The notes under the pieces: generated by a model | What the model was told of the DNA's origin: nothing | Seen by the model: only the letters and a program-made list of their open reading frames with translations | Databases searched by the model: none | Assembly: GCF_023502325.1 (NCBI RefSeq) | Contig: NZ_JAMFLZ010000004.1 | Span: 186,001 to 250,000 of the forward strand | Length of the DNA stretch: 64,000 nucleotides | Reading direction: 5' to 3' | Source: Wocania_A spongiicola | Lineage (GTDB): Bacteria > Bacteroidota > Bacteroidia > Flavobacteriales > Flavobacteriaceae | Part shown: in pieces, positions 47,007-55,838 of the stretch | Layout: the number at the start of each line of letters is the position of its first letter | Numbering within the stretch: the stretch's first letter is position 1 | Made by a program: the position numbers and the translations under genes

Positions 47007-47801
47007 TTAATCTTTTATTAGTTGGTATTCATGAAGAAATTCATTGTCGTAAATATACAAGCTTCCTCTGGTTACTAAAAACTGTTTTATTAACAATTTT
47101 GGTATTTCGATTGATGTAATATTTTGATCACGATCTGTTAAATAGAATAACCTATTAGCAGATTTTAGTAAAATATTGTCATTATAATCTAAAGCTATAG
47201 CTGTGTAGTTTTTATTTTTAATTTTATAAATAAGGCTTCCGTAAGTATCATATTTATATAAATAGTTTTCTGTGAGTAGCCAACAGCTATTATAGCTGCT
47301 TTTCAAATCAATAATATTTGACTGTATTGGAAGAGATTTTGCTGATACTTTATTTGCTTTGTAATTGTAAAGTTCTAGTTGTTGTAAATCTTGATTGAAA
47401 ACCCAAAGCTTGTTCCCAAAACCTGTAGAAACATGTGATACATTTTTATATGGCTTTATAGCGTTAAAATCAATTTTATCAGTTTCAGCTAAGCGATTAT
47501 CTAAAACTATAACTGTATTAAAATTTTTAAAGAAGAGCTTAATTTTTAAAGGGCTAAAAGCATCTACGGATGTTATTTCACCTAGTTGGACATTACTATA
47601 ATTATAAAAAACAGAATTTTTAATTTTTTTAAACAGAGTTTTATTATCTACATATTTAATAACTTCAGAACCATTGAATTTTTCAACAGAAATAATAGCT
47701 TCGGCTTTTATCTCAATGGTTTTTACAAATGAAGTTTTAATCGCTTTTTGAGGAAACGCAGCTATCGAAATAAAAAATAAAAGAAATGTAATTGACCTCA
47801 T
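47007..47801 (-). CDS. Exported hypothetical protein, beta-propeller-like
   Basis: 264 residues. The signal peptide ends near FPQ (about residue 18). The mature part is made of repeated short beta-strand units, with motifs such as KLWVFNQDLQQLELYNY and IYKIKNKNYTAIALDYNDNILLKSANRLFYL, suggesting a beta-propeller of partial sequence periodicity. No catalytic residues are evident. It is translated immediately before the deoxynucleoside kinase (3-bp gap), with no clear functional relation. The family name is not known to me. Confidence 0.6.
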   Translation of the reverse strand: MRSITFLLFFISIAAFPQKAIKTSFVKTIEIKAEAIISVEKFNGSEVIKYVDNKTLFKKIKNSVFYNYSNVQLGEITSVDAFSPLKIKLFFKNFNTVIVLDNRLAETDKIDFNAIKPYKNVSHVSTGFGNKLWVFNQDLQQLELYNYKANKVSAKSLPIQSNIIDLKSSYNSCWLLTENYLYKYDTYGSLIYKIKNKNYTAIALDYNDNILLKSANRLFYLTDRDQNITSIEIPKLLIKQFLVTRGSLYIYDNEFLHEYQLIKD

Positions 47802-47834
47802 AGTATTTGGAAAAATACAAAAATCAAACCACTT

Positions 47835-48518
47835 TTAGCAAATTAATTTATATCCAAACCCACGAACATTTATAATTTGAATACTATCGTCTCGATTTAG
47901 TTTCTTTCTTAGTTTGGTAATAAATACGTCCATACTTCTTGCCGAGAAAAAATCATCATTCCCCCAAAGCTTATTTAATATTACTGACCTGTCTAAAACG
48001 GCGTTTTTATTCTTTATTAAATGAAATAATAAATGTGCTTCGCGGTGTGTTAACTGAATGTTTTCATCAGTTTTAAATTGAAGTATTTGTTTAGGGAAAT
48101 TAAAAGTATATTCTCCAATATTTAGTATTTCCGATGTTTTTTGAAGCTTAGTTCTGTTTAGTAAATTGTTAATACGTACAATAAGCTCTTCCATACTAAA
48201 AGGCTTTTTCAAATAGTCGTTACCGCCTATAGTAAAACCTTCTACTACATCTTGTGTTTGCGATTTTGCGGTTAAAAATATAATAGGAATAGTATCGTCT
48301 TCTATCCTTACCTCTTTAGCTAAAGTAAATCCATCTTTTTTTGGCATCATTACATCTAAAACTAAAAGCTCTGGTTTTTCTTTTTGATAGGTTTTAAAAG
48401 CAACCTCGCCATTTTCGCATAGTAAAACCTGAAAGCCCCTAGTTTCTAGGCTTTCTTTAATTATTAACCCTAATGCAGGCTCATCTTCAGCTAAAAGTAT
48501 GGTAGTTAATTTACTCAT
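47835..48518 (-). CDS. OmpR/PhoB-family response regulator
   Basis: 227 residues. The receiver domain has E11-D12, phospho-acceptor D55 in LLVLDVMMPKKDGF and lysine in YLKKPFS near 105. A winged-helix DNA-binding domain (about 130-227) has LTHREAHLLFHLIKN and VLDRSVILNKLWGNDDFFSARSMDVFITKLRKKL. It overlaps the upstream histidine kinase stop by 8 bp, so the pair is coupled. The divergent 10-bp-spaced repeat upstream of the kinase (50017-50042) is a candidate binding site for this protein. Confidence 0.93.
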   Translation of the reverse strand: MSKLTTILLAEDEPALGLIIKESLETRGFQVLLCENGEVAFKTYQKEKPELLVLDVMMPKKDGFTLAKEVRIEDDTIPIIFLTAKSQTQDVVEGFTIGGNDYLKKPFSMEELIVRINNLLNRTKLQKTSEILNIGEYTFNFPKQILQFKTDENIQLTHREAHLLFHLIKNKNAVLDRSVILNKLWGNDDFFSARSMDVFITKLRKKLNRDDSIQIINVRGFGYKLIC

Positions 48519-49977
48519 TAGGTAAAGACATTTTAAAAGTTGTTTTATTGTTTTCTAAATCTAAATGAATAGTGCCACCATGTTTTTCTGCAATTTTTTT
48601 TGCATAATATAAGCCAATTCCAAAGCCTTTTACATCATGGGTATTACCTTTTGGAACGCGATAAAATTTTTCAAATATCTTTTCTTTATTTGCTTTTGTT
48701 AGTGAGTTACCATCATCTGAAATGGAAATTGTAAAGGCAATTGGGTTTTGAGATAAATCAATATTAATTGTATTTCCGCCGTACTTTATCGCATTATCTA
48801 AAATGTTATTTATTGCATTTTCAAAATGAAAAACATCAATATTGGCAGTTATTTTATTTGAAGTTGCTGCGTAGTTTATTGATTTTTCAGTTTGTATTTT
48901 ATGCTTTTCAACTATAGTTTGTAATATGTCTGATATATTATAATTGTCTCTTTTAAGTTTTAAGCTATCGCTATCTAAAGTTGCGGTTTCAAGAAGTTTT
49001 TCAACCATTACATTGAGCTTAGATAATTGATTGTTAGACATGTCTAAATACGTTTTAGTCTTCTCTTTATCATCAATTACATTAAAACTTTTAATACTTT
49101 CTATAGCAACACCAATGGTAGCAATAGGTGTTTTAAACTCATGGGTAATATTACTAATTAAATCGTTTTTTACTTCGGCTAGTTGTTTTTGGTTTTTTAT
49201 GATTTTTAAAAGATATAATAAACAACTAATAACAGCTAAAACAAGAATTGTTGACATTAACAAACTTAAAGCACTTCTCTTTAAAATGATTTTTGTAGCA
49301 TTTGGGTAGGTTATTTCTAAACTTTCATTTTGTTTTAAAAAGGTTGATTTTGATTTAGTTTTTAGAAAATCAGGACTATCGAACTCAATATTATATGCAT
49401 TAAAAAGGCTATCGTTTTTATAATGTTCTAACAAGTAATCAATATCTAATTGCTTTCTTTTAAGTTCATCGTTAATAATAGGTGTTAATTTTTTAAAATC
49501 TAATGTATCATTATGGATGGATATAAAAATGGACGTAATGCCTTTTATAAGTTTTAAGCTATCTGCAGCTTTTTTGCCTTTAATGACTTTAATTCGTTTT
49601 ATATGATTTTCTTTTTTTGAAAATGTAAAACCACTATCTGAGTCTATTATTTGTGTAAATCCCGATATTTCTTTATCAATCTTACCTTTATAATCTTCTT
49701 GAACTTTTCTTATTATCAAATCGGGGTTTATGTGATTTAATTCATCTTTAAATTTTAAACTGTCAGCTTCAATGTCAATAAAAGTCATTTGGTTAGATTC
49801 AGCTAAATCTGCATAGTAAGTGTCCAAAGCATTATCAAAACTAACCTGCACTTGGTTTATAAAGTTTTGTTTGTTTTGCAAATAATTTTTGTAATTCCAA
49901 TAGCATTGTACAACTATTGTTAATAATACAGTTGTAACAATTAAATATAAAAGCCATTTATATTTTTTTTCATTCAT
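48511..49977 (-). CDS. Two-component sensor histidine kinase
   Basis: 488 residues. An N-terminal TM helix (about 8-25) and a second one (about 232-255) bracket a periplasmic sensor region of about 200 residues with no recognised domain. The cytoplasmic part has HisKA with the phospho-acceptor in ISNITHEFKTPIATIG (about 275-290), N box NAINNILDNAIKYG (about 385-398), F box EKIFEKFYRVP and G box GFGIGLYYAKKIAEKHGG (about 450-467). It is first in an operon with the OmpR-type regulator. The divergent GLPGLI/receptor genes across the intergenic region are likely targets. Confidence 0.93.
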   Translation of the reverse strand: MNEKKYKWLLYLIVTTVLLTIVVQCYWNYKNYLQNKQNFINQVQVSFDNALDTYYADLAESNQMTFIDIEADSLKFKDELNHINPDLIIRKVQEDYKGKIDKEISGFTQIIDSDSGFTFSKKENHIKRIKVIKGKKAADSLKLIKGITSIFISIHNDTLDFKKLTPIINDELKRKQLDIDYLLEHYKNDSLFNAYNIEFDSPDFLKTKSKSTFLKQNESLEITYPNATKIILKRSALSLLMSTILVLAVISCLLYLLKIIKNQKQLAEVKNDLISNITHEFKTPIATIGVAIESIKSFNVIDDKEKTKTYLDMSNNQLSKLNVMVEKLLETATLDSDSLKLKRDNYNISDILQTIVEKHKIQTEKSINYAATSNKITANIDVFHFENAINNILDNAIKYGGNTINIDLSQNPIAFTISISDDGNSLTKANKEKIFEKFYRVPKGNTHDVKGFGIGLYYAKKIAEKHGGTIHLDLENNKTTFKMSLPNE

Positions 49978-50016
49978 AATTCAAAAGTAAATGTTAAACT
50001 AATACAAAACCAATTG

Positions 50017-50042
50017 GTTAACACACGTTAACACTCATTAAC
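50017..50042. promoter_or_regulatory. Three 10-bp-spaced TTAAC repeats (candidate response-regulator site)
   Basis: GTTAAC (50017), GTTAAC (50027) and ATTAAC (50037) lie exactly 10 bp apart, with AC repeated in the spacers. Direct repeats with a helical-turn period are typical of OmpR/PhoB-type sites. They sit 40 bp before the kinase start and 82 bp before the first GLPGLI start. Confidence 0.55.
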
Positions 50043-50123
50043 TATTAAAAGATATTTTACTTTTCATATTTGTACCTCATTAATCAAAAAACGAATAGTA
50101 ATTAATTTTAAAAGAAGATTAAC

Positions 50124-50945
50124 ATGAAAACAATTATTAAAGCAGTTATTGTATTACTAACCTTAGCGATAACTAAGGTTAGTGCCCAAGATTTTCAAGG
50201 CGTAGCTACTTATAAATCACACAGAAAAGTAGATTTAAAGCTGGGTAATGAAAACATGAATGATGAGATGCAAAAACAAATTCAAGAACAATTGCGAAAA
50301 CAGTTTCAGCAAGAGTATAAACTCACCTTTAGTAAGCATGAGTCTATATACAAACAGGTTGAGAAATTAGATGCTCCCAATCCAATTCAATCGGGAATTC
50401 AAATTCGTGTATCTCAAGGGTCAAACATTATGTATAAGAATATAAAAGAGAATAGGTTTGCCAATAAAACTGAAATATTTGGAAAAATATTTTTAATACA
50501 GGACTCTTTAACAAATAGAAAATGGGAGTTAGTTAACGAAACAAAGAACATTGGAGATTATACCTGTTTTAAAGCGGTGTTTAATGATGAATATACTACA
50601 GAAACATTAACACAAGGAGGAGAAATAGAAACGGTTACTAAACCAAGAACGACTACGGTTTGGTATACACCTCAAATACCTGTTAATAATGGACCAGCAG
50701 AATTTTTTGGATTACCAGGGCTTATTTTAGAAGTTAATGATGGTGATTTAACCCTTGTTTGTACAAAAATTGTAATAAACCCAAAAGAGGATATAAAAAT
50801 TGTTGAACCTTCAAAAGGAAAAAAAGTAACACAAGAAGAGTTTGATGAAATTCGCGACGAAAAATCTAAAGAAAGGATGGAACAGTTTCGTGCAAGAAGC
50901 AATGGTGAAGATGGAGAACGTGTTATGATTAGAATTGGTGGATAA
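50124..50945 (+). CDS. GLPGLI family protein
   Basis: 273 residues, exported: a signal peptide ends at SAQ (about residue 22). The family signature occurs as FFGLPGLILEVNDGDLTLVCTKI (residues about 193-215). The rest is beta-rich with a central tyrosine/tryptophan WYTPQIPVNNGP. The C-terminus is a charged, arginine-rich helix. The biochemical role of GLPGLI proteins is unknown; they often occur beside TonB-type receptors in Bacteroidota, as here. The start lies opposite the two-component operon. A CATATTTG element (50065-50072) is a 7/8 match to the -7 box. Confidence 0.9.
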   Translation: MKTIIKAVIVLLTLAITKVSAQDFQGVATYKSHRKVDLKLGNENMNDEMQKQIQEQLRKQFQQEYKLTFSKHESIYKQVEKLDAPNPIQSGIQIRVSQGSNIMYKNIKENRFANKTEIFGKIFLIQDSLTNRKWELVNETKNIGDYTCFKAVFNDEYTTETLTQGGEIETVTKPRTTTVWYTPQIPVNNGPAEFFGLPGLILEVNDGDLTLVCTKIVINPKEDIKIVEPSKGKKVTQEEFDEIRDEKSKERMEQFRARSNGEDGERVMIRIGG

Positions 50946-51048
50946 TAGTAGTTAAACATTATTTTTATTCATCTATTAAACTAATGGTAATTATTGTGGT
51001 CTAAAGATTAAGTGAAATCTTTAAAAAATATTTTGTTTAATTATTTAT

Positions 51049-51067
51049 TATATTTGTTAAACAAATA
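51049..51067 (+). promoter_or_regulatory. -7 element with overlapping palindrome before the second GLPGLI gene
   Basis: TATATTTG (51049-51056) matches the -7 consensus exactly. TATTTGTTAAACAAATA (51051-51067) is a perfect 17-bp palindrome that overlaps it, as expected for a repressor site. No good -33 box is seen. Confidence 0.5.
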
Positions 51068-51082
51068 ATTTATGCAACCACA

Positions 51083-51910
51083 ATGAAAATCTTTATCACT
51101 AAATTCTCTGCTTTACTTTTTATTTTATTTTATGCCATTTCAATTGAAGCTCAAGAGTTTCAAGGAAAAGCTTACTATTTTTCCAAAACTCCTATGGAGT
51201 TAGGGCGTTGGGGGGCTAAAATGAGCGAGCAGCAGAAAAAACAAGTAGAAGCACGATTAAAAAACAGGTTAGAAAAAACTTATGTTTTAACATTTAACAA
51301 ACAAGAGTCGATGTATAAAGAAGATGAAAAACTTGATGCGATTTCTGGAGCTACAGATTCTTGGGGTAAAAATTTCACACCTGGTAATCAATATAAAAAC
51401 ATAAAGACCAATACATTTATTCAAAACCAAGAGTTTTATGGTAAAAAGTTTTTAGTTAAAGACAGTTTACAACCCATTGATTGGAAAATGGGTAGTGAAA
51501 CAAAAACTATAGGTAAGTATACATGTTTTAAAGCAACAGCTTTACTTCTTAAATCTCAGCTTTCTTGGTATTCTTTTTCATGGGGTCAATTACGTAATAA
51601 TACCGCAAATTCTAATGATGAGAACAATAATAGTAAAGTAGAAATGGTAGAGGTTGAAGCTTGGTATACATTGCAAATACCTATAAGCCAAGGCCCAGGA
51701 GAATATTGGGGTTTGCCTGGTTTAATTCTAGAAGTTAGTGAAGGTAATACTACTATACTTTGTTCAAAAATTGTAATGAATCCAAAAGAAAAAGCCAATA
51801 TAAAAGTTCCAGAAAAAGGGGAGAATGTTACCCGTAAAGAATATAAAGAAATTATAACCAAAAAAATGACAGAATTTAGAGAGAATAGAGGGAGAAGAAG
51901 AAGACAGTAA
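51083..51910 (+). CDS. GLPGLI family protein (paralogue)
   Basis: 275 residues, exported, signal peptide ending near EAQ (about residue 24). It is homologous to the preceding gene along its length: QEFQGKAYY at the start, KTIGKYTCFKA in the middle, and YWGLPGLILEVSEGNTTILCSKIVMNPKEKA (in parts) near the end, followed by a basic tail. A short insertion about residues 165-180 (SLSWYSFSWGQL-like) distinguishes it. The 137-bp gap from the first copy has its own -7 element, so expression may be independent. A tandem duplication is inferred. Function unknown. Confidence 0.88.
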   Translation: MKIFITKFSALLFILFYAISIEAQEFQGKAYYFSKTPMELGRWGAKMSEQQKKQVEARLKNRLEKTYVLTFNKQESMYKEDEKLDAISGATDSWGKNFTPGNQYKNIKTNTFIQNQEFYGKKFLVKDSLQPIDWKMGSETKTIGKYTCFKATALLLKSQLSWYSFSWGQLRNNTANSNDENNNSKVEMVEVEAWYTLQIPISQGPGEYWGLPGLILEVSEGNTTILCSKIVMNPKEKANIKVPEKGENVTRKEYKEIITKKMTEFRENRGRRRRQ

Positions 51911-51957
51911 ATTACTCCACTATTTTTAATAAACACGTTTGGAAATCAATCAAAATC

Positions 51958-54696
51958 ATGAAAAAAATAATTTTTGTAGCGCTTTTGTGCTTATCAAATA
52001 TTACATATGCCCAAATTAAACTTCAAGGAGTAGTTAAGGATAGTATAGGAAACCCATTAGAACTTGCCAATGTTATAGCTATAAATCAAAAAACACAAGC
52101 TCTGGAGTCTTATGGAATTACTAACGAAGCAGGGCGTTACAAATTAGATTTAGCAAAAAATACAACATATAGTTTACAGATAAGCTATATAGGAATGAAA
52201 GCTTTTAAAGAAACTATTTCTACTAAAGAAATTGACATAGCTAAAGATGTTACATTGGTTGTAGATAATGCCTTAGATGCTGTGGAACTAACCTACGAAA
52301 TGCCCGTTACGGTTAAAGGCGATACATTAATTTATAACGCAGATTCCTTTAAAAATGGTACTGAGAGAAAGCTTGAAGATGTTTTAGAAAAATTACCAGG
52401 TGTTGAAATTAATGATGACGGGCAAGTTGAAGTAGAAGGGAAAGTTGTAAATAAGTTAATGGTTAATGGAAAAGACTTTTTTGATGGCGATACCAAATTA
52501 GCCACCAAAAATATACCATCAAATGCAGTAGATAAAGTACAAGTGTTACGAAATTATTCAGAAGTTGGACAATTAAGAAATGTTACAAATAATCAAGATA
52601 ATATAGCCTTAAATATTAAACTTAAAGAAGGAAAAGAAAATTTTTGGTTTGGAAATATTACAGCCGGCAGTGGAGCGTCTCCAGACAATGAGTTGTATTT
52701 AGCACAGCCTAAATTGTTTTATTATAGTCCTAAGTTTAGCCTTAATTTTATTGGAGATTTAAATAACATTGGAGAGCTAGCTATAACCCGTCGCGATCTT
52801 CGTGGTTTTGGAGGAGGTTTTAGATTACCTAGTAGGCGTAGTGGTACTAGTATTAATTTAGGCGATAATGGACTTAACTTTTTAACAAGCCAAAATAATG
52901 CACTTGAAATTGAAAATAAATTGGCTGCAACCAATTTTAGTTATTCGCCAAATAAGGCATTAGATATAAGCGGATTTGCCATTTTTAATAGTAGTAGAAT
53001 ACTATCAAAAGAAACGAGTTTTGTTCAATATACTGATGGTGATTTAGGGATTCCAGATGAGACTACCGAGCAAAATAGTAAAGAACGCTCTAACCAAGGT
53101 TTGGCTAAGTTAAGCGCATCATACAAGCCAAATTTGAATAACCAGTTAGATTATGATGTTTTGGGACGATTTTCTAAAGATACCCAAAATCAAAATCAAT
53201 TTTCTTCAGTTATTGGTAATACTAATCAATTAGATAAAGTAACACCATTCAGTTTAAATCAAAATTTAAATTACTACTATACGCTTAATGAAACTAATAT
53301 TTTTGCTTTTGAAGCACAGCACTTAATAAAAAATGAAGATCCATTTTATAATGCTCTATTAGTAAACGACCCTAACAATAATAGCGAAACTAATCCAGAC
53401 GATAGAGATGCTTTTGATACAACTGCTGAAGCAATGGGATTTAATACTCTACTAAATAATTACGATTTTGCTCAAAACAGGCGTATAAAATCTAATCAAC
53501 TTGATGCTAAGCTTGATTATTACAATATACTTAATGCAAAAAGCAATATTAACTTTACTTTGGGTACTATTTTAAGTAAACAGCAATTTAATTCTAATAT
53601 ATTCCAGTTTTTAGATGATGGCTCACAATTTAACCCTACACCAAATTTTAATAATGGTCTTAGCACTAATGATACCGATTATAATTTTAGCGATTTTTAT
53701 TTAGGAGCTCACTATACATTAAAAGCAGGAAAATTTACTATAACTCCTGGGTTTTCTGTACATGCATATGGTAATAAAAATAGTCAATTTGGTGAAACAT
53801 TTAAAAATAATTTCTTTAAGATCTTACCAGATTTTGAAACTCGAGTTCAATTTAAAAAGAGTGAGAGTTTAACTTTGAGATATAATATGCTAAATCAGTT
53901 TACAGATGTTACCCGTTTAGCTCAAGGGTTAGTTTTTAATAACTTTAATAGTATTCAATATGGCGAACCAGATTTACAAAATGCTTTATCTCATAATATA
54001 AGTTTGTTTTATAGCAGTTTTAATTTGTTTAATTATACCAATGTATTTGGGCGTATTTCATATTCAAAAAATATAGATCAAATTAGAGGGCTTACAGATT
54101 TTGAAAATGTAATAAGAACCAGTTCTTTTTTTAATTCAAATTTTGCAGATGAAAGCGTGTCTGCTAATGGACGTATACAGCGCACTTTTGGAAAAATAAG
54201 GGCAAGTTTATCTTCTAGTTTTAATTTTAGTAAAATTAATCAATTTGTTCAAGGAAGGCAGTCCGTAAGTGAGCGCTTTACACAAAGTTATCGACCAGAA
54301 TTACGTACAAATTTTAGAGTAGCACCAAACCTAAGACTAAGGTATCGTTATAGTGTTACAGATAATAATTTAGGAACAAGTACAACCAAGTTTATAACTA
54401 ATGCGCCTTCAATAGATTTTGATGCTTATATTTGGAAATCTGTTACTTTTAAAACAGAGTATACATACACTAACCAGAGTAGTAGTGTGCAACCTTCGCA
54501 ATCATTTGAAACTTGGGATGCTTCTTTGGCCTATCGAAAAGATAGAGATGCTAAATGGGAATATGAAATTAAGGCTACTAATTTATTAGATATAGATTCG
54601 CGAATAAGAAATAGTGCTAGTAATTTAGCAGTATTTAATTCAGAAACTTTCATTCAGCCCCGATTTGTAACCTTTAGAATACGTTATGAAATTTAG
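51958..54696 (+). CDS. Outer membrane receptor with carboxypeptidase-like domain
   Basis: 912 residues. Signal peptide ends at TYAQ (about residue 19). A carboxypeptidase-D regulatory-like domain (about 22-100) is followed by a plug-like segment with RKLEDVLEKLPGVEINDDGQVEVEGKVV (in part), VNGKDFFDGDTKLATKNIP and a large C-terminal barrel ending in Ile (RIRYEI). The layout matches TonB-dependent-receptor-like or outer membrane beta-barrel proteins that sit with GLPGLI genes in this phylum. It lies 47 bp after the second GLPGLI gene and is probably co-transcribed. Substrate unknown. Confidence 0.88.
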   Translation: MKKIIFVALLCLSNITYAQIKLQGVVKDSIGNPLELANVIAINQKTQALESYGITNEAGRYKLDLAKNTTYSLQISYIGMKAFKETISTKEIDIAKDVTLVVDNALDAVELTYEMPVTVKGDTLIYNADSFKNGTERKLEDVLEKLPGVEINDDGQVEVEGKVVNKLMVNGKDFFDGDTKLATKNIPSNAVDKVQVLRNYSEVGQLRNVTNNQDNIALNIKLKEGKENFWFGNITAGSGASPDNELYLAQPKLFYYSPKFSLNFIGDLNNIGELAITRRDLRGFGGGFRLPSRRSGTSINLGDNGLNFLTSQNNALEIENKLAATNFSYSPNKALDISGFAIFNSSRILSKETSFVQYTDGDLGIPDETTEQNSKERSNQGLAKLSASYKPNLNNQLDYDVLGRFSKDTQNQNQFSSVIGNTNQLDKVTPFSLNQNLNYYYTLNETNIFAFEAQHLIKNEDPFYNALLVNDPNNNSETNPDDRDAFDTTAEAMGFNTLLNNYDFAQNRRIKSNQLDAKLDYYNILNAKSNINFTLGTILSKQQFNSNIFQFLDDGSQFNPTPNFNNGLSTNDTDYNFSDFYLGAHYTLKAGKFTITPGFSVHAYGNKNSQFGETFKNNFFKILPDFETRVQFKKSESLTLRYNMLNQFTDVTRLAQGLVFNNFNSIQYGEPDLQNALSHNISLFYSSFNLFNYTNVFGRISYSKNIDQIRGLTDFENVIRTSSFFNSNFADESVSANGRIQRTFGKIRASLSSSFNFSKINQFVQGRQSVSERFTQSYRPELRTNFRVAPNLRLRYRYSVTDNNLGTSTTKFITNAPSIDFDAYIWKSVTFKTEYTYTNQSSSVQPSQSFETWDASLAYRKDRDAKWEYEIKATNLLDIDSRIRNSASNLAVFNSETFIQPRFVTFRIRYEI

Positions 54697-54708
54697 TATA
54701 TATTTCTT

Positions 54709-54738
54709 TTGTTAAATTGATAAACAGTAATATATTTG
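54709..54738 (+). promoter_or_regulatory. Bacteroidota-type promoter of tRNA-Tyr
   Basis: TTG (54709-54711), 19 bp, then TATATTTG (54731-54738), exact -7 element, 12 bp before the tRNA 5' end. Confidence 0.85.
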
Positions 54739-54749
54739 CGGTCGATTTT

Positions 54750-54831
<82 letters not shown>

Positions 54832-54841
54832 CAAATAATAC

Positions 54842-54870
54842 AAAGTCTGCATGTAAATGCAGACTTTTTT
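54842..54870 (+). terminator. Terminator of tRNA-Tyr
   Basis: AAAGTCTGCAT (54842-54852) pairs with ATGCAGACTTT (54857-54867) over loop GTAA, with T-run to 54870. The A-rich left side may also serve the converging esterase transcript. Confidence 0.88.
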
Positions 54871-54915
54871 ATTTTAACTAAAAAGAAGGAAGTATAATAA
54901 CTTTATTCTTGAGAG

Positions 54916-55779
54916 TTATCTATGAAACCCTTCAGAAACAAACTTTAAAACCTCGGGAAGCGATTCTCGCCAATATTTCCACGAGTGTCCGCCATCTCTA
55001 ATTCTAAACTCATGCTTTACTTCCTTTTTTCTTAAAGCAAGATGTACTAAGCTATTGCCTTCATAAAGAAAATCGTCATCACCACAATCTATATACCAAC
55101 GTACAGATTCAATTTGTTTTTTAGTCATATTTTCAATTAATGACAACGCATTATGTTTTGGAAAATAGCTTTCAGCATCAGCATCGTTAACTTCAAAATT
55201 ATTATAGCGTTTAGCAAACCGCTTCATTTCATCAATCGATTTTGGTCCGATATAAGCACTTAAAGGACATGCCGATGCAAATAATTCTGGATGATGTAAA
55301 GCATACATAAAAGAGCCTCCACCTCCCATTGATAAACCAGCTACAGCACGATACTCTTTTTTGCTTTTAATACGATATTTACTTTCTACATAAGGCATTA
55401 ATTCTTTAAAAAAGTAATCTTCGTAATTCCAATCACCTCTTACATCATTAAAGTAGCCTAACCTAGTTGTGTAGGCATCTGGCATTACAATTATCATAGA
55501 AGTAGCATGACCTTCTTTTATTGCTTTATCTGTAATTTGCAATACTTCACCAAACTGTACCCAACCTGTTTGGTCATCGCCAGCACCGTGTAATAAATAC
55601 AAAACAGGGTAACTACGTTGCGAAGTATCATAATCTGGAGGTAAATAGATTGCAAAATTTCGCTCTTGTTTTAAAATTTTACTGGTATGAGATAATTGAT
55701 CAAATACCTTTCCTGTTTGTGAAAACCCAATACTTGAAGCTAAAAAGCATAGTATGAATAGTAGAACTGTTTTTTGCAT
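54916..55779 (-). CDS. Exported alpha/beta-hydrolase esterase
   Basis: 287 residues with a signal peptide ending near FSQ (about residue 21). It belongs to the putative esterase family (esterase D / feruloyl esterase-like). The nucleophile elbow is AGLSMGGGGSF (about residues 147-157), and RIRDGGHSWKYWRESLP near the C-terminus has the catalytic His. LLHGAGDDQTGWV (about 63-75) holds the oxyanion region. The substrate could be a carbohydrate ester or a siderophore. It ends near the tRNA terminator and starts 60 bp after argH, probably a separate transcript. Confidence 0.88.
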   Translation of the reverse strand: MQKTVLLFILCFLASSIGFSQTGKVFDQLSHTSKILKQERNFAIYLPPDYDTSQRSYPVLYLLHGAGDDQTGWVQFGEVLQITDKAIKEGHATSMIIVMPDAYTTRLGYFNDVRGDWNYEDYFFKELMPYVESKYRIKSKKEYRAVAGLSMGGGGSFMYALHHPELFASACPLSAYIGPKSIDEMKRFAKRYNNFEVNDADAESYFPKHNALSLIENMTKKQIESVRWYIDCGDDDFLYEGNSLVHLALRKKEVKHEFRIRDGGHSWKYWRESLPEVLKFVSEGFHR

Positions 55780-55838
55780 GATTTTTAAAAGTGAATTAAT
55801 TATGAGAACAAGTTAAATGTTATTAATATGAAAATCAA

